Origin: DATBVX01 sp963705495
GTDB taxonomy: Bacteria; Pseudomonadota; Gammaproteobacteria; Steroidobacterales; Steroidobacteraceae
Direction of reading: 5' to 3'
Assembly: GCA_963705495.1 (NCBI GenBank)
Contig: CAVPJQ010000005.1
Coordinates: forward strand, 186,001 to 250,000
Length of the DNA: 64,000 nucleotides
Shown one piece after another: positions 9,028 through 18,955 of the stretch. How positions within the stretch are numbered: position 1 is the stretch's first letter; each line of letters begins with the position of its first letter. The translations under genes were made by a program, and so were the position numbers. Below the pieces are notes generated by a model. The model searched no databases and had not been told where the DNA came from. It saw nothing but the letters and a program-made list of their open reading frames with translations.

Positions 9028-9354
9028 TCACAGCTCGCGCGCAGGCGGTGTGTCGTCCCTGCGTTCGGTGCGCGCCATGTACAGCGTCAACGCCGAAGCG
9101 GCAGCGGCAATACCCCAGAAAAAGAGGAAGCCAAATGCGTATACGGCCCGGCGCGTCGTCCACCATTCGGGCAGGTTGTTCCGAGCCGATGCCAGCGGAT
9201 CGATGAGCGCAAAGCAAATCATGGTGGCAGCGGCGCCGACGAGGAACGAGCACCACACGATGACACCGATCGAGCGCCCCCGCGGACCGAGGTCAGCTGG
9301 TGCTGAGGGCTCAGGCTCTGCGGCCGAGGGACCCGCTCCGGGATGGGTGCTCAT
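9028..9354 (-). CDS. Small two-helix membrane protein in the cco operon, function unknown
   Basis: A 108-residue protein not recognised as a named family. It has a polar, proline-rich N-terminal 25 residues, then two likely membrane helices (about residues 29-51 and 68-92) separated by an NLPEWWTTRRAVYAFGF loop. It starts inside the last codons of ccoP (four-base overlap) and ends 11 bp before ccoG, so it is embedded in the cbb3 operon and should be co-translated. An assembly or stability role for the oxidase is a reasonable inference from place and topology only. Confidence 0.75.
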   Translation of the reverse strand: MSTHPGAGPSAAEPEPSAPADLGPRGRSIGVIVWCSFLVGAAATMICFALIDPLASARNNLPEWWTTRRAVYAFGFLFFWGIAAAASALTLYMARTERRDDTPPAREL

Positions 9355-10298
9355 TGCCCATTCGCTGCCGGCTGCGCCGCAGCAGCCGCTGCCCGGTCGG
9401 AGCCTTCGCTCGCACCTCCGAGGCTCATCACGTAGGCCGCGAGGAGTTTGGTGCGAGTATCGCCAAGCAGGTCGCGATGTGCAGGCATCTGTCCCTGACG
9501 CCCATGCGCAATGCTGTCGCGAATGGCGTTGATGCTTCCGCCATGCAGCCAGATCGGATCGGTGAGATTTGGCGCCCCCAGCTGGCGATTGCCGCGTGCA
9601 TCGGCACCATGACAGGCCGCGCAGATTTCCGCGAACTTCTGCTGGCCCGCTGCGAGTGTCACCCCAGGGGGCAACTCGTGACCGGAGAGGCTCAGTACGT
9701 AGGCCAGGACATCCTCTACTCCGCTCGCGCCGAGCACCGGGAGCCAGCCGATCATGACTCCGGTGCGACCGTCGCGGATGCTCGTCAGAATGGTGTCGGG
9801 GTCATCACCCCAGAGCCAGTCCGTGTCGGTGAGGTTCGGAAACCCGGGAGCGCCGCGCGCATCCGAGCCGTGGCAGCCGGCACAGTTGTTGAGGAAGAGA
9901 TTGCGTCCGATCTGTAGCGCCGCGCGATCGTGGGCGAGTGCCGTGACGGTTTGCGCCTCGAACGGTGCGAAGGTCCTGGCAAGCAGCGCTTCCGCCTGCC
10001 GGGATTGCTCCTCGTGTTGCTTGACTTCGCTCCAGCCGCTCAAGCCCGCGAAGTTGCCGAGACCGGGATAGAGCGCGAGATATACGAGGCCGAACACAAC
10101 CGTCAGCACGAACAGCCCCATCCACCAGCGAGGCAATGGGTTGTCGTACTCGCGCAGGTCCTCATCCCACACGTGACCGGTGGTTTTTAGTTCGGCCGCC
10201 TCGCCCCTGCGCCGGCTGGTCCACCACAGAAGCCAGACGACTCCCGCAATGTTCAGCAGCGTGACCACGGCGACGAACAGGCTGGCGAGGGCTGTCAT
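9351..10298 (-). CDS. ccoP: cbb3 cytochrome c oxidase diheme subunit CcoP
   Basis: A 315-residue subunit with two N-terminal membrane segments (~residues 5-27 and 58-78) and two periplasmic c-type heme domains with CAGCH (Cys139/Cys142) and CAACH (Cys226/Cys229). It receives electrons from soluble or membrane cytochromes and passes them through CcoO to the heme-copper centre. The segment HVWDEDLREYDNPLPRWW between the helices is the family hallmark. It overlaps ccoQ and the downstream small membrane gene by four bases each. Confidence 0.96.
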   Translation of the reverse strand: MTALASLFVAVVTLLNIAGVVWLLWWTSRRRGEAAELKTTGHVWDEDLREYDNPLPRWWMGLFVLTVVFGLVYLALYPGLGNFAGLSGWSEVKQHEEQSRQAEALLARTFAPFEAQTVTALAHDRAALQIGRNLFLNNCAGCHGSDARGAPGFPNLTDTDWLWGDDPDTILTSIRDGRTGVMIGWLPVLGASGVEDVLAYVLSLSGHELPPGVTLAAGQQKFAEICAACHGADARGNRQLGAPNLTDPIWLHGGSINAIRDSIAHGRQGQMPAHRDLLGDTRTKLLAAYVMSLGGASEGSDRAAAAAAQPAANGQ

Positions 10299-10486
10299 GG
10301 CGCCTTGCCCTCGTTCTGTCGGATGCCGCTCGGGGCGCGGCTCGCTTCATCATCGTCTTCGAGCGGCATGCGCGCCGCGGCATCAAATCGGGCGCGCTGG
10401 CGGGCGCTGTATGCCCAGATGCACACGCCGACGAACAGCACGATCAGCACGGCTGTCGCGATTCCACTCAACGTGCCGGAACTCAC
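10295..10486 (-). CDS. ccoQ: cbb3 oxidase small subunit CcoQ
   Basis: A 63-residue protein with one N-terminal membrane helix (residues ~8-28, TAVLIVLFVGVCIWAYSA) followed by a basic stretch and an acidic MPLEDDD segment, the usual CcoQ/FixQ pattern. CcoQ stabilises the CcoP interaction. It lies between ccoO (24 bp upstream) and ccoP (four-base overlap). Confidence 0.88.
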   Translation of the reverse strand: MSSGTLSGIATAVLIVLFVGVCIWAYSARQRARFDAAARMPLEDDDEASRAPSGIRQNEGKAP

Positions 10487-10510
10487 TGTCTGTCCTCGCT
10501 CTGGAGATCC

Positions 10511-11126
10511 TCAATTCCACTGCTTCGACGCAAGACCAAGACCCTGCAGATAAGCGATGAGCGCCTCCATTTCAGTCTTGCCCTCGACAGCCGCTCTTGC
10601 TGCCGCGATATCGGCATCGGAATAGGGCACACCCACCATGCGCAGCACGCGCATCTTTTTTGGCGTTTCTGTTGCATCGACCTTGTCGGGATTCCAGCCA
10701 CGCGTACGCCGGCATGTTCGATTCCGGTACTACGTCGCGCGGATTGATCAGATGGATCCGGTGCCATTCATCGCTGTAACGGCCGCCGACGCGCGCGAGA
10801 TCGGGGCCAGTGCGCTTGGAGCCGAACTGGAACGGGTGGTCATAGACCGATTCACCGGCGAGCGAGTAGTGACCGTATCGCTCGGTCTCTGCCCGCAGCG
10901 TGCGAATCATCTGCGAATGGCACCCGTAGCAGCCCTCGCGCACGTAGATGTCCCTGCCTTCCAGGGCCAGCGGACTGTAGGGCTTGATGCCCGGCGCGGC
11001 GGTCGTGACGTGCCTCGACAAGTACAGGGGCACGATCTCCACCAGCCCGCCGACGCTGATCACGATTGCAATGAGCGCACCCAGCAGTCCCGCGCGCTTC
11101 TCGACGACTTCGTGCGAAGTGGCCAT
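10511..11126 (-). CDS. ccoO: cbb3 cytochrome c oxidase monoheme subunit CcoO (frameshifted)
   Basis: A membrane-anchored monoheme cytochrome c of about 204 residues. It has an N-terminal anchor (residues ~13-35), the heme motif CYGCH (Cys66/Cys69), and the family stretches HPFQFGSKRTGPDLARVGGRY and HLINPRDVVPESNMPAY. The frame breaks after AWLES: one extra base in the GGG at 10688-10690 (plus strand) shifts the reading. Removing it gives AWLESDKVDATETPKKM and continues to a normal end, LGLASKQWN. The span is one base over a multiple of three. A sequence error is the likeliest cause. Confidence 0.92.
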
Positions 11127-11141
11127 GGTTGCGCAGTCCCT

Positions 11142-12600
11142 CTAGGCTGCCTGAGGAAGCGGTGCGCGCAGGGCTGCTCGCCCCTCACCCACTGTCTTGC
11201 TGACGTTGTAAGCCATGATGAACATGCCGGCGAGCACCAGGACGCCGCCGAGCAGGCGCACGTAGTAGTAGGGGTAGGTTGCGTTCAGGGCTTCGACAAA
11301 CGTGTAGGTGAGCGTGCCGTCGGCATTCGTTGCGCGCCACATGAGTCCCTGCGTGACGCCCGCGATCCACATGGCCGCGACATACAGAACGATGCCGATC
11401 GTCGTCGTCCAGAAGTGCCAGTCGATCAGCCGGGTGCTCCACATTGTCGTGCGGCCGTACAGGCGCGGCACCATCACATAGAGCGAGCCAACAGTCGTCA
11501 TGGCGACCCAGCCGAGCGCGCCCGAGTGCACGTGTCCGATGGTCCAGTCGGTGTAGTGCGAGAGCGCGTTCACGGTCTTTATCGACATCATCGGTCCTTC
11601 GAAGGTCGACATGCCGTAGAAGGACAGCGACACGATGAGGAACTTGAGAATCGGGTCCGTGCGCAACTTATGCCATGCACCGGAGAGTGTCATGATGCCG
11701 TTGATCATTCCGCCCCAGGAGGGAGCGAGCAGGATCAGCGAGAACACCATGCCGAGTGTCTGTGCCCAGTCAGGCAGAGAGGTATAGAGCAGGTGATGCG
11801 GGCCGGCCCACATGTAGATGGAAATCAGCGCCCAGAAATGCACGACCGAGAGACGATACGAGTAGATCGGGCGGCCGGCCTGCTTCGGAACGAAGTAGTA
11901 CATCATTCCGAGGAAACCGGTGGTGAGAAAGAATCCGACCGCATTGTGTCCGTACCACCACTGCACCATCGCGTCTACCGTTCCGGCATAAGCCGAATAG
12001 GACTTGGTGAGCGACACCGGTACTTCAGCGTTGTTTACGATATGCAGCACCGCCGTGGTGACGATGAATGAGGCGAAGAACCAGTTCGCTACGTAGATGT
12101 GCGACACGCGCCGCTTGATCAGGGTGCCAAAGAACACGATGAGGTAGGCGACCCACACCGCTGCAATCAGGATGTCGATCGGCCATTCGAGCTCGGCGTA
12201 TTCCTTGCTGCTCGTGATACCAAGCGGCAGGGTCAGCGCAGCGAGCACGATCACCGTCTGCCAGCCCCAGAACGTGAACGATGCTCAGTGCATCCGAGAA
12301 CAGGCGCACCCTGCAGGTCCTTTGCACGACGTAGTACGAGGTGGCGAAGAGTGCCGAGCCACCAAACGCGAATATCACCGCATTGGTATGCAGCGGGCGC
12401 AGGCGCCCATAGGACAGCCATGGGAGGCCGAAGCTCAGGTCCGGCCAGATCAGCTCGGCGGCGATGAGGACGCCCACTGCCATGCCGACGATCCCCCAGA
12501 CGATCGTCATCATCGCGAACTGACGAATCACTCGGTCGTTGTAAGCAGGTAGCGGAGTTTCTGCAGAGTCGCTGTGGGCAACTGCGCTGGTGGCTGTCAC
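11142..12600 (-). CDS. ccoN: cbb3 cytochrome c oxidase catalytic subunit CcoN (frameshifted)
   Basis: The heme-copper catalytic subunit, about 485 residues with some 12 membrane helices, which reduces O2 at a high-spin heme/CuB centre. Seen: LHTNAVIFAFGG with an early heme-ligand histidine, VQWWYGHNAVGFFLT, WAGPHHLLYTSLPDW and the HVHSGALGW helix. One extra base near 12279 splits the gene between LFSDALSI and FTFWGWQTVIV. The total span exceeds a multiple of three by one base, agreeing with a single insertion. It leads the ccoNOQP operon. No FNR-type TTGAT-N4-ATCAA site was found in the 94 bp upstream. Confidence 0.94.
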
Positions 12601-12694
12601 GTGCTGTGCTCGCGCGTTGGGACCAGAATTTGAAGTTTCTCAGCTTTTGAGGACGGCCTCCATTGTGGACTCTACGTATGCGGTCACTACTCCG

Positions 12695-13987
12695 CTAGTC
12701 GAATGGATGTCTGAGGACAATGGTCTGGTCGCGCTCTGGACCGGTCGACACGATGTCCACGGGTACGCCCACGATTTCCTGCATGCGCTCGAGGTAACGC
12801 CGCGCGTTCGCGGGCAGCTCGGCGTACTTCGTGATACCCACCGTCGACTGCTGCCACCCCGGCAGCTCCTCGTAGACCGGCTCGCAGTCCGCAAAACCGT
12901 CGATCATCAGCGGCGGTGAGGCCAGGGTTTTGCCGTCGAAGCGATAGCCGATCGCAACCCGGATCGTGTCGAGCTGATCGAGCACGTCGAGCTTGGTGAT
13001 GCATAGCCCCGATACGCTGTTGTGGAGCACCGAGCGGCGCAATGCCACCGAATCGAACCAGCCACAGCGGCGTTTGCGGCCGGTCACCGAGCCAAATTCG
13101 TGCCCCACCCGCGAAAGATGTTCGCCGGATTCGTCGAACAGCTCAGTGGGAAATGGGCCGGCTCCCACGCGCGTCGTATAGGCCTTGACGATTCCCAGCA
13201 CGTAATCGAATTCGCGCGGTCCGATGCCGGTTCCCGTTGCAGCTCCGCCCGCTGTCGTGTTGGACGACGTGACGAACGGATAGGTGCCGAGATCCACGTC
13301 CAGCATTGCGCCTTGCGCGCCTTCGAACAGCACGTTCTCGCCGCGTTTGCGCAACTGCTCGAGGACCGCGGTCACGTCGGTGACCAGCGGCTTGATGCGT
13401 TCGCCTTGGCTCAGGCTTTCTTCGAGTACCTTCTGAAAATCGATGGCGGGCAGCTGGAAGTACTTCTGCAGCACGAAGTTGTGATAGTCGAGCACCTCGC
13501 CGAGCTTGGCGGCGAAGCGTTCGCGCTGGAACAGATCGGCTACCCGCACTGCACGACGCGCGACCTTGTCCTCGTAGGCCGGCCCGATTCCCCGTCCGGT
13601 AGTACCAATCGCGTTGGCACCCCGTGCCTGTTCGCGTGCGCGGTCGAGCGCGACGTGCGAACTCAGGATCAACGGGCAGGCCGGGCTGATGCGCAGACGC
13701 TCGAATACCGGCACGCCTTGCGCGACCAGCCGATCGGCTTCCGCCAGCAGTGCTTCGAGCGAAAGCACGACGCCATTCCCGATCAGGCACAGCACGCCCT
13801 CGCGCAAGATGCCCGACGGGATGAGGGTCAGGACTGTGCGCTTGCCATCGATTACCAGGGTGTGGCCCGCGTTGTGACCGCCCTGGAAGCGCACCACCGC
13901 AGCGGCGCGTTCGGTGAGCAGATCGACGATCTTGCCCTTGCCCTCGTCACCCCACTGGGTGCCGATTACGATGAGATTGCGACCCAT
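12695..13987 (-). CDS. purA: Adenylosuccinate synthetase
   Basis: An intact 430-residue GTP-dependent enzyme that joins IMP and aspartate to adenylosuccinate, the first committed step to AMP. The N-terminal P-loop-like motif WGDEGKGK (residues 12-19), the GGHNAGHT loop, the GTTGRGIGPAYEDK IMP loop, EGAQGAMLDVDLGTYPFVTSSN and the VGAGPFPTEL segment are all present. The downstream-hflCK gene order is common in gammaproteobacteria. Confidence 0.97.
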   Translation of the reverse strand: MGRNLIVIGTQWGDEGKGKIVDLLTERAAAVVRFQGGHNAGHTLVIDGKRTVLTLIPSGILREGVLCLIGNGVVLSLEALLAEADRLVAQGVPVFERLRISPACPLILSSHVALDRAREQARGANAIGTTGRGIGPAYEDKVARRAVRVADLFQRERFAAKLGEVLDYHNFVLQKYFQLPAIDFQKVLEESLSQGERIKPLVTDVTAVLEQLRKRGENVLFEGAQGAMLDVDLGTYPFVTSSNTTAGGAATGTGIGPREFDYVLGIVKAYTTRVGAGPFPTELFDESGEHLSRVGHEFGSVTGRKRRCGWFDSVALRRSVLHNSVSGLCITKLDVLDQLDTIRVAIGYRFDGKTLASPPLMIDGFADCEPVYEELPGWQQSTVGITKYAELPANARRYLERMQEIVGVPVDIVSTGPERDQTIVLRHPFD

Positions 13988-14018
13988 GACAGCCGAGATG
14001 CGCCCCGCCGCGCTGCTT

Positions 14019-14210
14019 TCAACCGCGCACCCAGTAAAGGAGCGCCGCGCCCGCCAGCATGCTCGTCAGGCCGGCGATGCGCAGTTGTCGATCCTCGAGT
14101 GCATAGAACGCCTGCATCGCGCGCCGCATCGCCTGCGGGTTCAGGAACGGCAGGATGCCCTCGAGCACCAGATACAACGCGCACGCAGCCAGAAAATCGG
14201 ACCAGATCAC
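14019..14210 (-). CDS. DUF2065 family small membrane protein (YjeT-like)
   Basis: A 63-residue protein with two membrane helices (residues ~4-23 and 44-61) and the family pattern LEGILPFLNPQAMRRA followed by DRQLRIAGLTSMLAGAALLYWVRG. The DUF2065/YjeT gene regularly lies between hflC and purA in gammaproteobacteria, as here. The biochemical function is not known. Confidence 0.9.
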   Translation of the reverse strand: MIWSDFLAACALYLVLEGILPFLNPQAMRRAMQAFYALEDRQLRIAGLTSMLAGAALLYWVRG

Positions 14211-14240
14211 GGGCGTACTCGCATGTGGGCGAGATCGCGC

Positions 14241-15110
14241 TCAGCGACCTTCGGGCTTCTGCAGGTAGTGGAAGAATTCGCTGTCCGGCGAGATCACGAT
14301 GACGTCCGTGTCGCGCCCGAGCGAATTTCGGTAGGCCTGAAGGCTGCGATAGAAGCGGTAGAACTCAGGATCACGCGAGTAGGTTCGCGCGTAGATGTCC
14401 GTGGCCTGGGCATCGCCTTCGCCGCGCATGCGCTGCGCGTCGCGCTGGGCGGCCGCGAGGATCTCGGTGCGTTGCCGATCTGCATCCGCACGCATCGACT
14501 CGGCCGAAGCCTGTCCTTCGGCGCGCAATTTCGCCGCCTGCGCCGCAAAGCTCTGCTGCATGCGCCGGTACACGGAGTCGGTGACCTCGTCCGGGAGATC
14601 GATGCGCCGTACACGCACGTCCACGAGCTCCACGCCGAGTTGCCCCACGGCACCCCGCGCGCCGCTCAACAGGTCGGTGGTCACCGCCGCGCGCTCGGCC
14701 GCTACGATCTGCTGGATGGTGAGGCGGGTGATGACGCTCTTGATGCTGTTCTTGACGATTTCCCCGAGCCGCCGCGCCGCATTGTCCTCGATGCCGCCCG
14801 TGGAACGATAGAACGCCCCGACATCGGTAATGCGCCACTTGATGTAGAAATCGACGTTGAGGATCTTGCCCTCACTCGTCAGGAAGCTTTCCGCCGGAAA
14901 ATTCTGGGTGATGATGCGCCGCTCGAACTTGCGCACGGTATCGACGAACGGCACGCGCACGTGCAGCCCGGGCTTGTATTCCGCCTGCAGAATCTCTCCG
15001 AAGCGCGAGCGGATGGCGAGCTCGGTCTGCCCGACCGTGAACAGCGCACTCACCAGCAGCACGAACGCCGCCGCGAGCAACACCAGGATGGGAAACGCGC
15101 GCGTTGGCAT
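14241..15110 (-). CDS. hflC: HflC, SPFH-domain modulator of FtsH protease
   Basis: A 289-residue stomatin/prohibitin (SPFH) family protein with one N-terminal membrane helix (residues ~6-26), the SPFH segment KPGLHVRVPFVDTV and a long helical region (ARGAVGQLGVELVDVRVRRIDLPDEV, then QSFAAQAAKLRAEGQASAES). HflC assembles with HflK into a large cage around FtsH and restrains its proteolysis of membrane proteins. Its ATG overlaps the hflK stop by one base. Typical length. Confidence 0.96.
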   Translation of the reverse strand: MPTRAFPILVLLAAAFVLLVSALFTVGQTELAIRSRFGEILQAEYKPGLHVRVPFVDTVRKFERRIITQNFPAESFLTSEGKILNVDFYIKWRITDVGAFYRSTGGIEDNAARRLGEIVKNSIKSVITRLTIQQIVAAERAAVTTDLLSGARGAVGQLGVELVDVRVRRIDLPDEVTDSVYRRMQQSFAAQAAKLRAEGQASAESMRADADRQRTEILAAAQRDAQRMRGEGDAQATDIYARTYSRDPEFYRFYRSLQAYRNSLGRDTDVIVISPDSEFFHYLQKPEGR

Positions 15111-16234
15111 CAGCGGTCTCCCCGGGCGCGCGGATCAACCGTGATGGTCTCGGTCGGCCCATCCGGCCGGGCCACTCCTGGCGCCAACAGCGCCGCGGCG
15201 TCACTCGATGTCGCACCCTTTTCGAGGAGCTTGTCCAGGGGCAGATACAGCACGTTGCCGCCCGACTTGGTGTCCAGGATCACCTTGCGCGAGCGGCCGA
15301 GCACGGTCTCGATGGTATCGATATACAGACGCTGCCGGGTCACCTCCGGCGCCTTCTGATAGGCGGTCAGCAACTGACCAAAGCGCGAGGTATCGCCCTC
15401 TGCCTCGGCGACTACCCGGGCGCGGTACGCTTGCGCGTCCTGCAGTTGTCGTGAAGCGGCGCCGCGCGCCTTCGGCACGACATCGTTGATGTAGGCCTGC
15501 GCTTCCTGGCTGAAGCGGTCGCGATCCTCTCGCGCCTTGATCGCATCCTTCTGCGAGGGCGCCACCTGGTCCGGAACGTTAACGCCCGTCAGGTTGACGC
15601 TGATGATCTGGATCCCTGTCTGATAGCCGTCCAGGACCTTCTGAATCGTGCCCCGGGTGCGTTCCGTAATCTCCTGCCGCCCGGCACCCAGCACGAAATC
15701 CAGTGTGCTCTGGCCGATCGCTTCGCGAATCGCGCTCTCGCTCACATCGCGCAGCGTGCTCTCGGGATCGCGCACGTTGAACAGAAACTTGAGCGGATCG
15801 GCACGGAGGAACTGCACCGCAATCGTGATGTCGACGAGGTTCTCGTCCGCGGTGAGCATGCGCGTCTTATCGTCGATGCTGTCGTTCTTGGCGACATTCA
15901 CCTTCGCGACGCGCTCGATCGGGTACGGCCAGTGCCAGTGCAGGCCCTGCTCCGTGGTCGCGGTGTAGCGTCCGAAGCGCAGCACGACGGCGCGCTCCGC
16001 GGCATCGACCATGTAGAAACCGGTCGCGCCCCAGAATGCGGCGATGAGGAGCGCGATCGCGCCCCAGTTCACACGTGCGCCCGCGCCGGGCGGACGTCCG
16101 GTGCGCCCTGAGCCGAAAATGCCGGCCAGGCGGCGCTGCCAGTTGCGCACTATTTCATCGAGCTCAGAGCCGCCCTGTCCGGGTCGTCGTTCCCAGGGAT
16201 TTCGGTTTCCGCCGCCCGGTTCGTTCCACGCCAT
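15110..16234 (-). CDS. hflK: HflK, SPFH-domain modulator of FtsH protease
   Basis: A 374-residue partner of HflC. A glycine-rich cytosolic N-terminus (MAWNEPGGGNRNPWERRPGQ) precedes one membrane helix (residues ~52-72), then the SPFH domain with ERAVVLRFGRYTATTEQGLHWHWPYPIERV. A coiled helical region (residues ~255-320) and a proline-rich end follow. The N-terminal glycine and asparagine composition is typical of HflK. The gene is intact and sits 23 bp after hflX. Confidence 0.96.
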   Translation of the reverse strand: MAWNEPGGGNRNPWERRPGQGGSELDEIVRNWQRRLAGIFGSGRTGRPPGAGARVNWGAIALLIAAFWGATGFYMVDAAERAVVLRFGRYTATTEQGLHWHWPYPIERVAKVNVAKNDSIDDKTRMLTADENLVDITIAVQFLRADPLKFLFNVRDPESTLRDVSESAIREAIGQSTLDFVLGAGRQEITERTRGTIQKVLDGYQTGIQIISVNLTGVNVPDQVAPSQKDAIKAREDRDRFSQEAQAYINDVVPKARGAASRQLQDAQAYRARVVAEAEGDTSRFGQLLTAYQKAPEVTRQRLYIDTIETVLGRSRKVILDTKSGGNVLYLPLDKLLEKGATSSDAAALLAPGVARPDGPTETITVDPRARGDR

Positions 16235-16257
16235 AGTTGAAGATCAGGTGCTCAAGA

Positions 16258-17599
16258 TCAGCGAGCCGCGCCCGCTTTGGGGGCGCGGAATTGTAGGGAT
16301 GCGCCGTCGGGCACACAAGAACTGCTCGTCGGCGCACGACTGATGCCCGCTTCGCGCGCCAGCGCATCGAGCTGCCGCGGCGTCACTTCGACTTCCATCT
16401 CCCAGCCGCCATCCTCACGTACGCGCTCTGCTCTCACGCGGTGGTCCGCGTACAGCCGCGAGCGGACCGCCGCCGCCTGCAGATCGACCCGCAGCGTGGC
16501 GCGTTCGAGTTCCGGCCACAGTGCACTGCGTGAGGGCTGCACGCACGAGCTCCAGACCAGTAGCGTGCGCGGCTGCCACCCACACCCGGGCCAGGCGTCC
16601 ATCGGGCGCCCTTTCCAGGCGAGGCAATGCGCCGATGCGATCGATCTTGTTGAAGACCTCGATCTGCGCAATGTCACCGGCGCCGATCGAACGCAGAACC
16701 TCGTTCACCTGGTCGATGCGTTCCAGTCGTTGCGGGTCGCTCGCATCGATGACATGCAGCAGGAGCGTCGCGTCGCGCGCTTCCTGGAGCGTGGAACGAA
16801 ACGCTGCCACCAGCTCGTGCGGCAGATCGCGGACGAAGCCGACCGTATCGGCGAGGACGGCGATCTGCGAACCGGGCAGCTCCACGCGCCGCACGGTGGG
16901 ATCGAGCGTCGCGAAGAGCTGATCGGCCACGTACGCATCAGCGCCAGTCAGCGCGTTGAACAAGGTCGACTTGCCGGCGTTCGTGTACCCGACGAGTGCA
17001 ACCGTCGGCACCGGCACTTCGCGCCGGGCCTGGCGGCCAGTGTCACGTTGGCGCTGCAGTTTCTCGAGGCGCCGACTCAAGGTCCGGATACGGTTGGCGA
17101 GCAGTCGCCGGTCCGTTTCCAGCTGCGTCTCACCGGGACCTCGCAGGCCGATGCCGCCCTTCTGGCGCTCGAGGTGAGTCCATCCTCGCACCAGGCGCGA
17201 GGCGATGTGGCGCAGCTGCGCCAGCTCGACTTCGAGCTTGCCTTCGAAGCTGCGCGCACGCTGCGCAAAGATGTCGAGGATGAGCCCGTTGCGATCCAGC
17301 ACGCGCCGCTCGATGAGTTGCTCGAGGTTGCGCTCCTGGCTCGGTGACAGTGCGTGATCGAAGAGGATGACGTCGGCCCCATGCTCAGCGGCCGCCTCGC
17401 GAATCTGCTGCGCCTTGCCTGAGCCCACGAACAGGCGTGGATCGGGCCTGGGCCTGAATCCGCCGATCGTCGCCACCGGGAGCGCGCCCGCTGAGCGAGC
17501 GAGCGCCGTGAACTCGCTGAGGTCCTGCTCCGTCGCTGGTGTTCCGACGCCGATCCGAACCAGTACTGCTTTCTCGCCGCTGCGCGGCCGTTCAAACAA
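16258..17599 (-). CDS. hflX: GTPase HflX, ribosome-splitting factor (frameshifted)
   Basis: An OBG-HflX family GTPase that dissociates stalled ribosomes under heat stress. The N-terminal HflX domain has FVGSGKAQQI, ILFDHALSPSQERNLE and DRNGLILDIFAQRA. The G domain has GYTNAGKST (G1), DTVGFVRDLPHELV (G3) and NKID (G4). The frame breaks at about 16524-16530, after LELVRAALTQ. Coding resumes with ALWPELERATLRVDLQ and reaches a proper C-terminus, about 446 residues after removing one base. It lies between hfq and hflK, the conserved hfq-hflX-hflK-hflC order. Confidence 0.93.
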
Positions 17600-17623
17600 C
17601 CGGGCGTTCCTCTGGAGTGCAGC

Positions 17624-17881
17624 CTATTCGGCCGGCGCTTCCGTAGCGCCGCCTTCCTCTTCCGACGACGGCAGGCGGATATTGCGCGCCGGCACCACGG
17701 TCGAGATCGCGTGCTTGTACACCATCTGGCTCACGCTGTTCTTCAGCAGCACCACGAACTGGTCGAATGAGTCGATCTGACCCTGCAGCTTGATTCCGTT
17801 GACGAGATAGATGGACACCGGCACCCGCTCTTTGCGCAAGGTGTTCAGAAACGGGTCCTGCAGGGATTGGCCTCTGGCCAT
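17624..17881 (-). CDS. hfq: RNA chaperone Hfq
   Basis: An 85-residue Sm-like hexameric RNA chaperone for small-RNA/mRNA pairing. MARGQSLQDPFLNTLRKERV, the Sm1 core SIYLVNGIKLQGQIDSFD and the Sm2 motif VYKHAISTVVPAR are all standard. The start at 17881 is preceded by AAGGAGATTG. The longer reading frame upstream has no homology. The short C-terminal tail is acidic. It lies 139 bp after miaA and 24 bp before hflX. Confidence 0.97.
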   Translation of the reverse strand: MARGQSLQDPFLNTLRKERVPVSIYLVNGIKLQGQIDSFDQFVVLLKNSVSQMVYKHAISTVVPARNIRLPSSEEEGGATEAPAE

Positions 17882-18020
17882 TGCAATCTCCTTGTTCTTA
17901 ATCAGATTCTCGAGTCTGTTCAATCCGCGGCACCCCTTCCCTGGCAGCTGCATTGCGGAGTAGTCCGGGCCATCGGCACCGGTTTTGCGAAAATCTTAGC
18001 ATAGGCTCACCGCCTCTCAC

Positions 18021-18952
18021 TCACTCGCTTGCAGCCACGCGACGGATCTTTTCGCCTCCGACCTCATTGCTTTGGAGCCACTCGGCCTGCGGGAGTGCCC
18101 TCAACCAGGTCATTTGGCGCTTGGCCAGTCGCCTCGTGGCGACAATCCCGTCGCGCACCGCTTCGTCGAGCCCCACTGCCCCCTCCAAGTGCTGCCAAAG
18201 CTGGCGGTAGCCGACCGCGCGCATTGCCGGCTTGTCGGCGGTCAGGTCGCCGCGCGCATGCAGATGACGCACTTCGTCGAGAAATCCGCCCGCCATCATC
18301 TGCTCGAAGCGCAGTGCGATCCGCGCGTGTAACTCTTGCCGTGGAGGGCTGATCACGAAGCGCCCGACCCGCGCACCGGCGAGCGGCACGGGCCGATCAC
18401 GCTGCAACGCGCTGATCGGCTGGCCCGTAATGCGATGCACCTCGAGCGCCCGCTGGATCCGCTGCGGGATCATTCGGGTGAATCCGGGCCGCGGCCTCGG
18501 GGTCCACGCGTCGCAGCTCGGCATGCAACGCCACCGAGCCATCGCTCGCCAGGCGCGCATCGAGCTCGCGTCGGATCTGCGCATCGGCCGGCGGCAGACG
18601 CGCGAGCCCGTTGAGCAACGTGTGGAAGTACAACATCGTGCCGCCCACCAGCAATGGAACCCGGCCCCGCGCGTGGATTGCGCCGATTGCCTCCATGGCA
18701 TCGTGCAGGAACTGACCTGCGGAGTAGCTCTCGGCCGGATCGAGCACATCGACCAGGTGATGCGGGATTCGTTCCCGCACCTCGCGCGCCGGCTTGGCGG
18801 TGCCGATATCTAGGCCCCGATACACCATCGCCGAATCGACGCTGACGATTTCGACCGGCATGCCGGCTCGCAAGCTCGAGGGCCAGGTCGCTCTTGCCGG
18901 CGCCGGTCGGCCCCATCAACAGGACGACGAGGGGGCGAGGCTCCCAGCGCAA
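18021..18952 (-). CDS. miaA: tRNA dimethylallyltransferase MiaA (two frameshifts)
   Basis: Transfers a dimethylallyl group to A37 of tRNAs that read UNN codons. The N-terminus has the P-loop GPTGAGKSDLALELA, then after a frame change SVDSAMVYRGLDIGTAKP and GRVPLLVGGTMLYF. After a second change come the QRIQRALEVHRITG segment and AVGYRQLWQHLEG. The breaks are near 18864 (extra C before MPVEIVS) and in the GGG near 18467-18470 (plus strand). The span is two bases over a multiple of three, matching two one-base insertions; the repaired length is about 310 residues. It lies 3 bp after mutL. Confidence 0.93.
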
Positions 18953-18955
18953 AGC

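Noticed and set aside
12601..12694. An FNR/ANR box upstream of ccoN
   Set aside because: TTTGAAGTTTCTCAGC is present but no TTGAT-N4-ATCAA-like palindrome exists on either strand.
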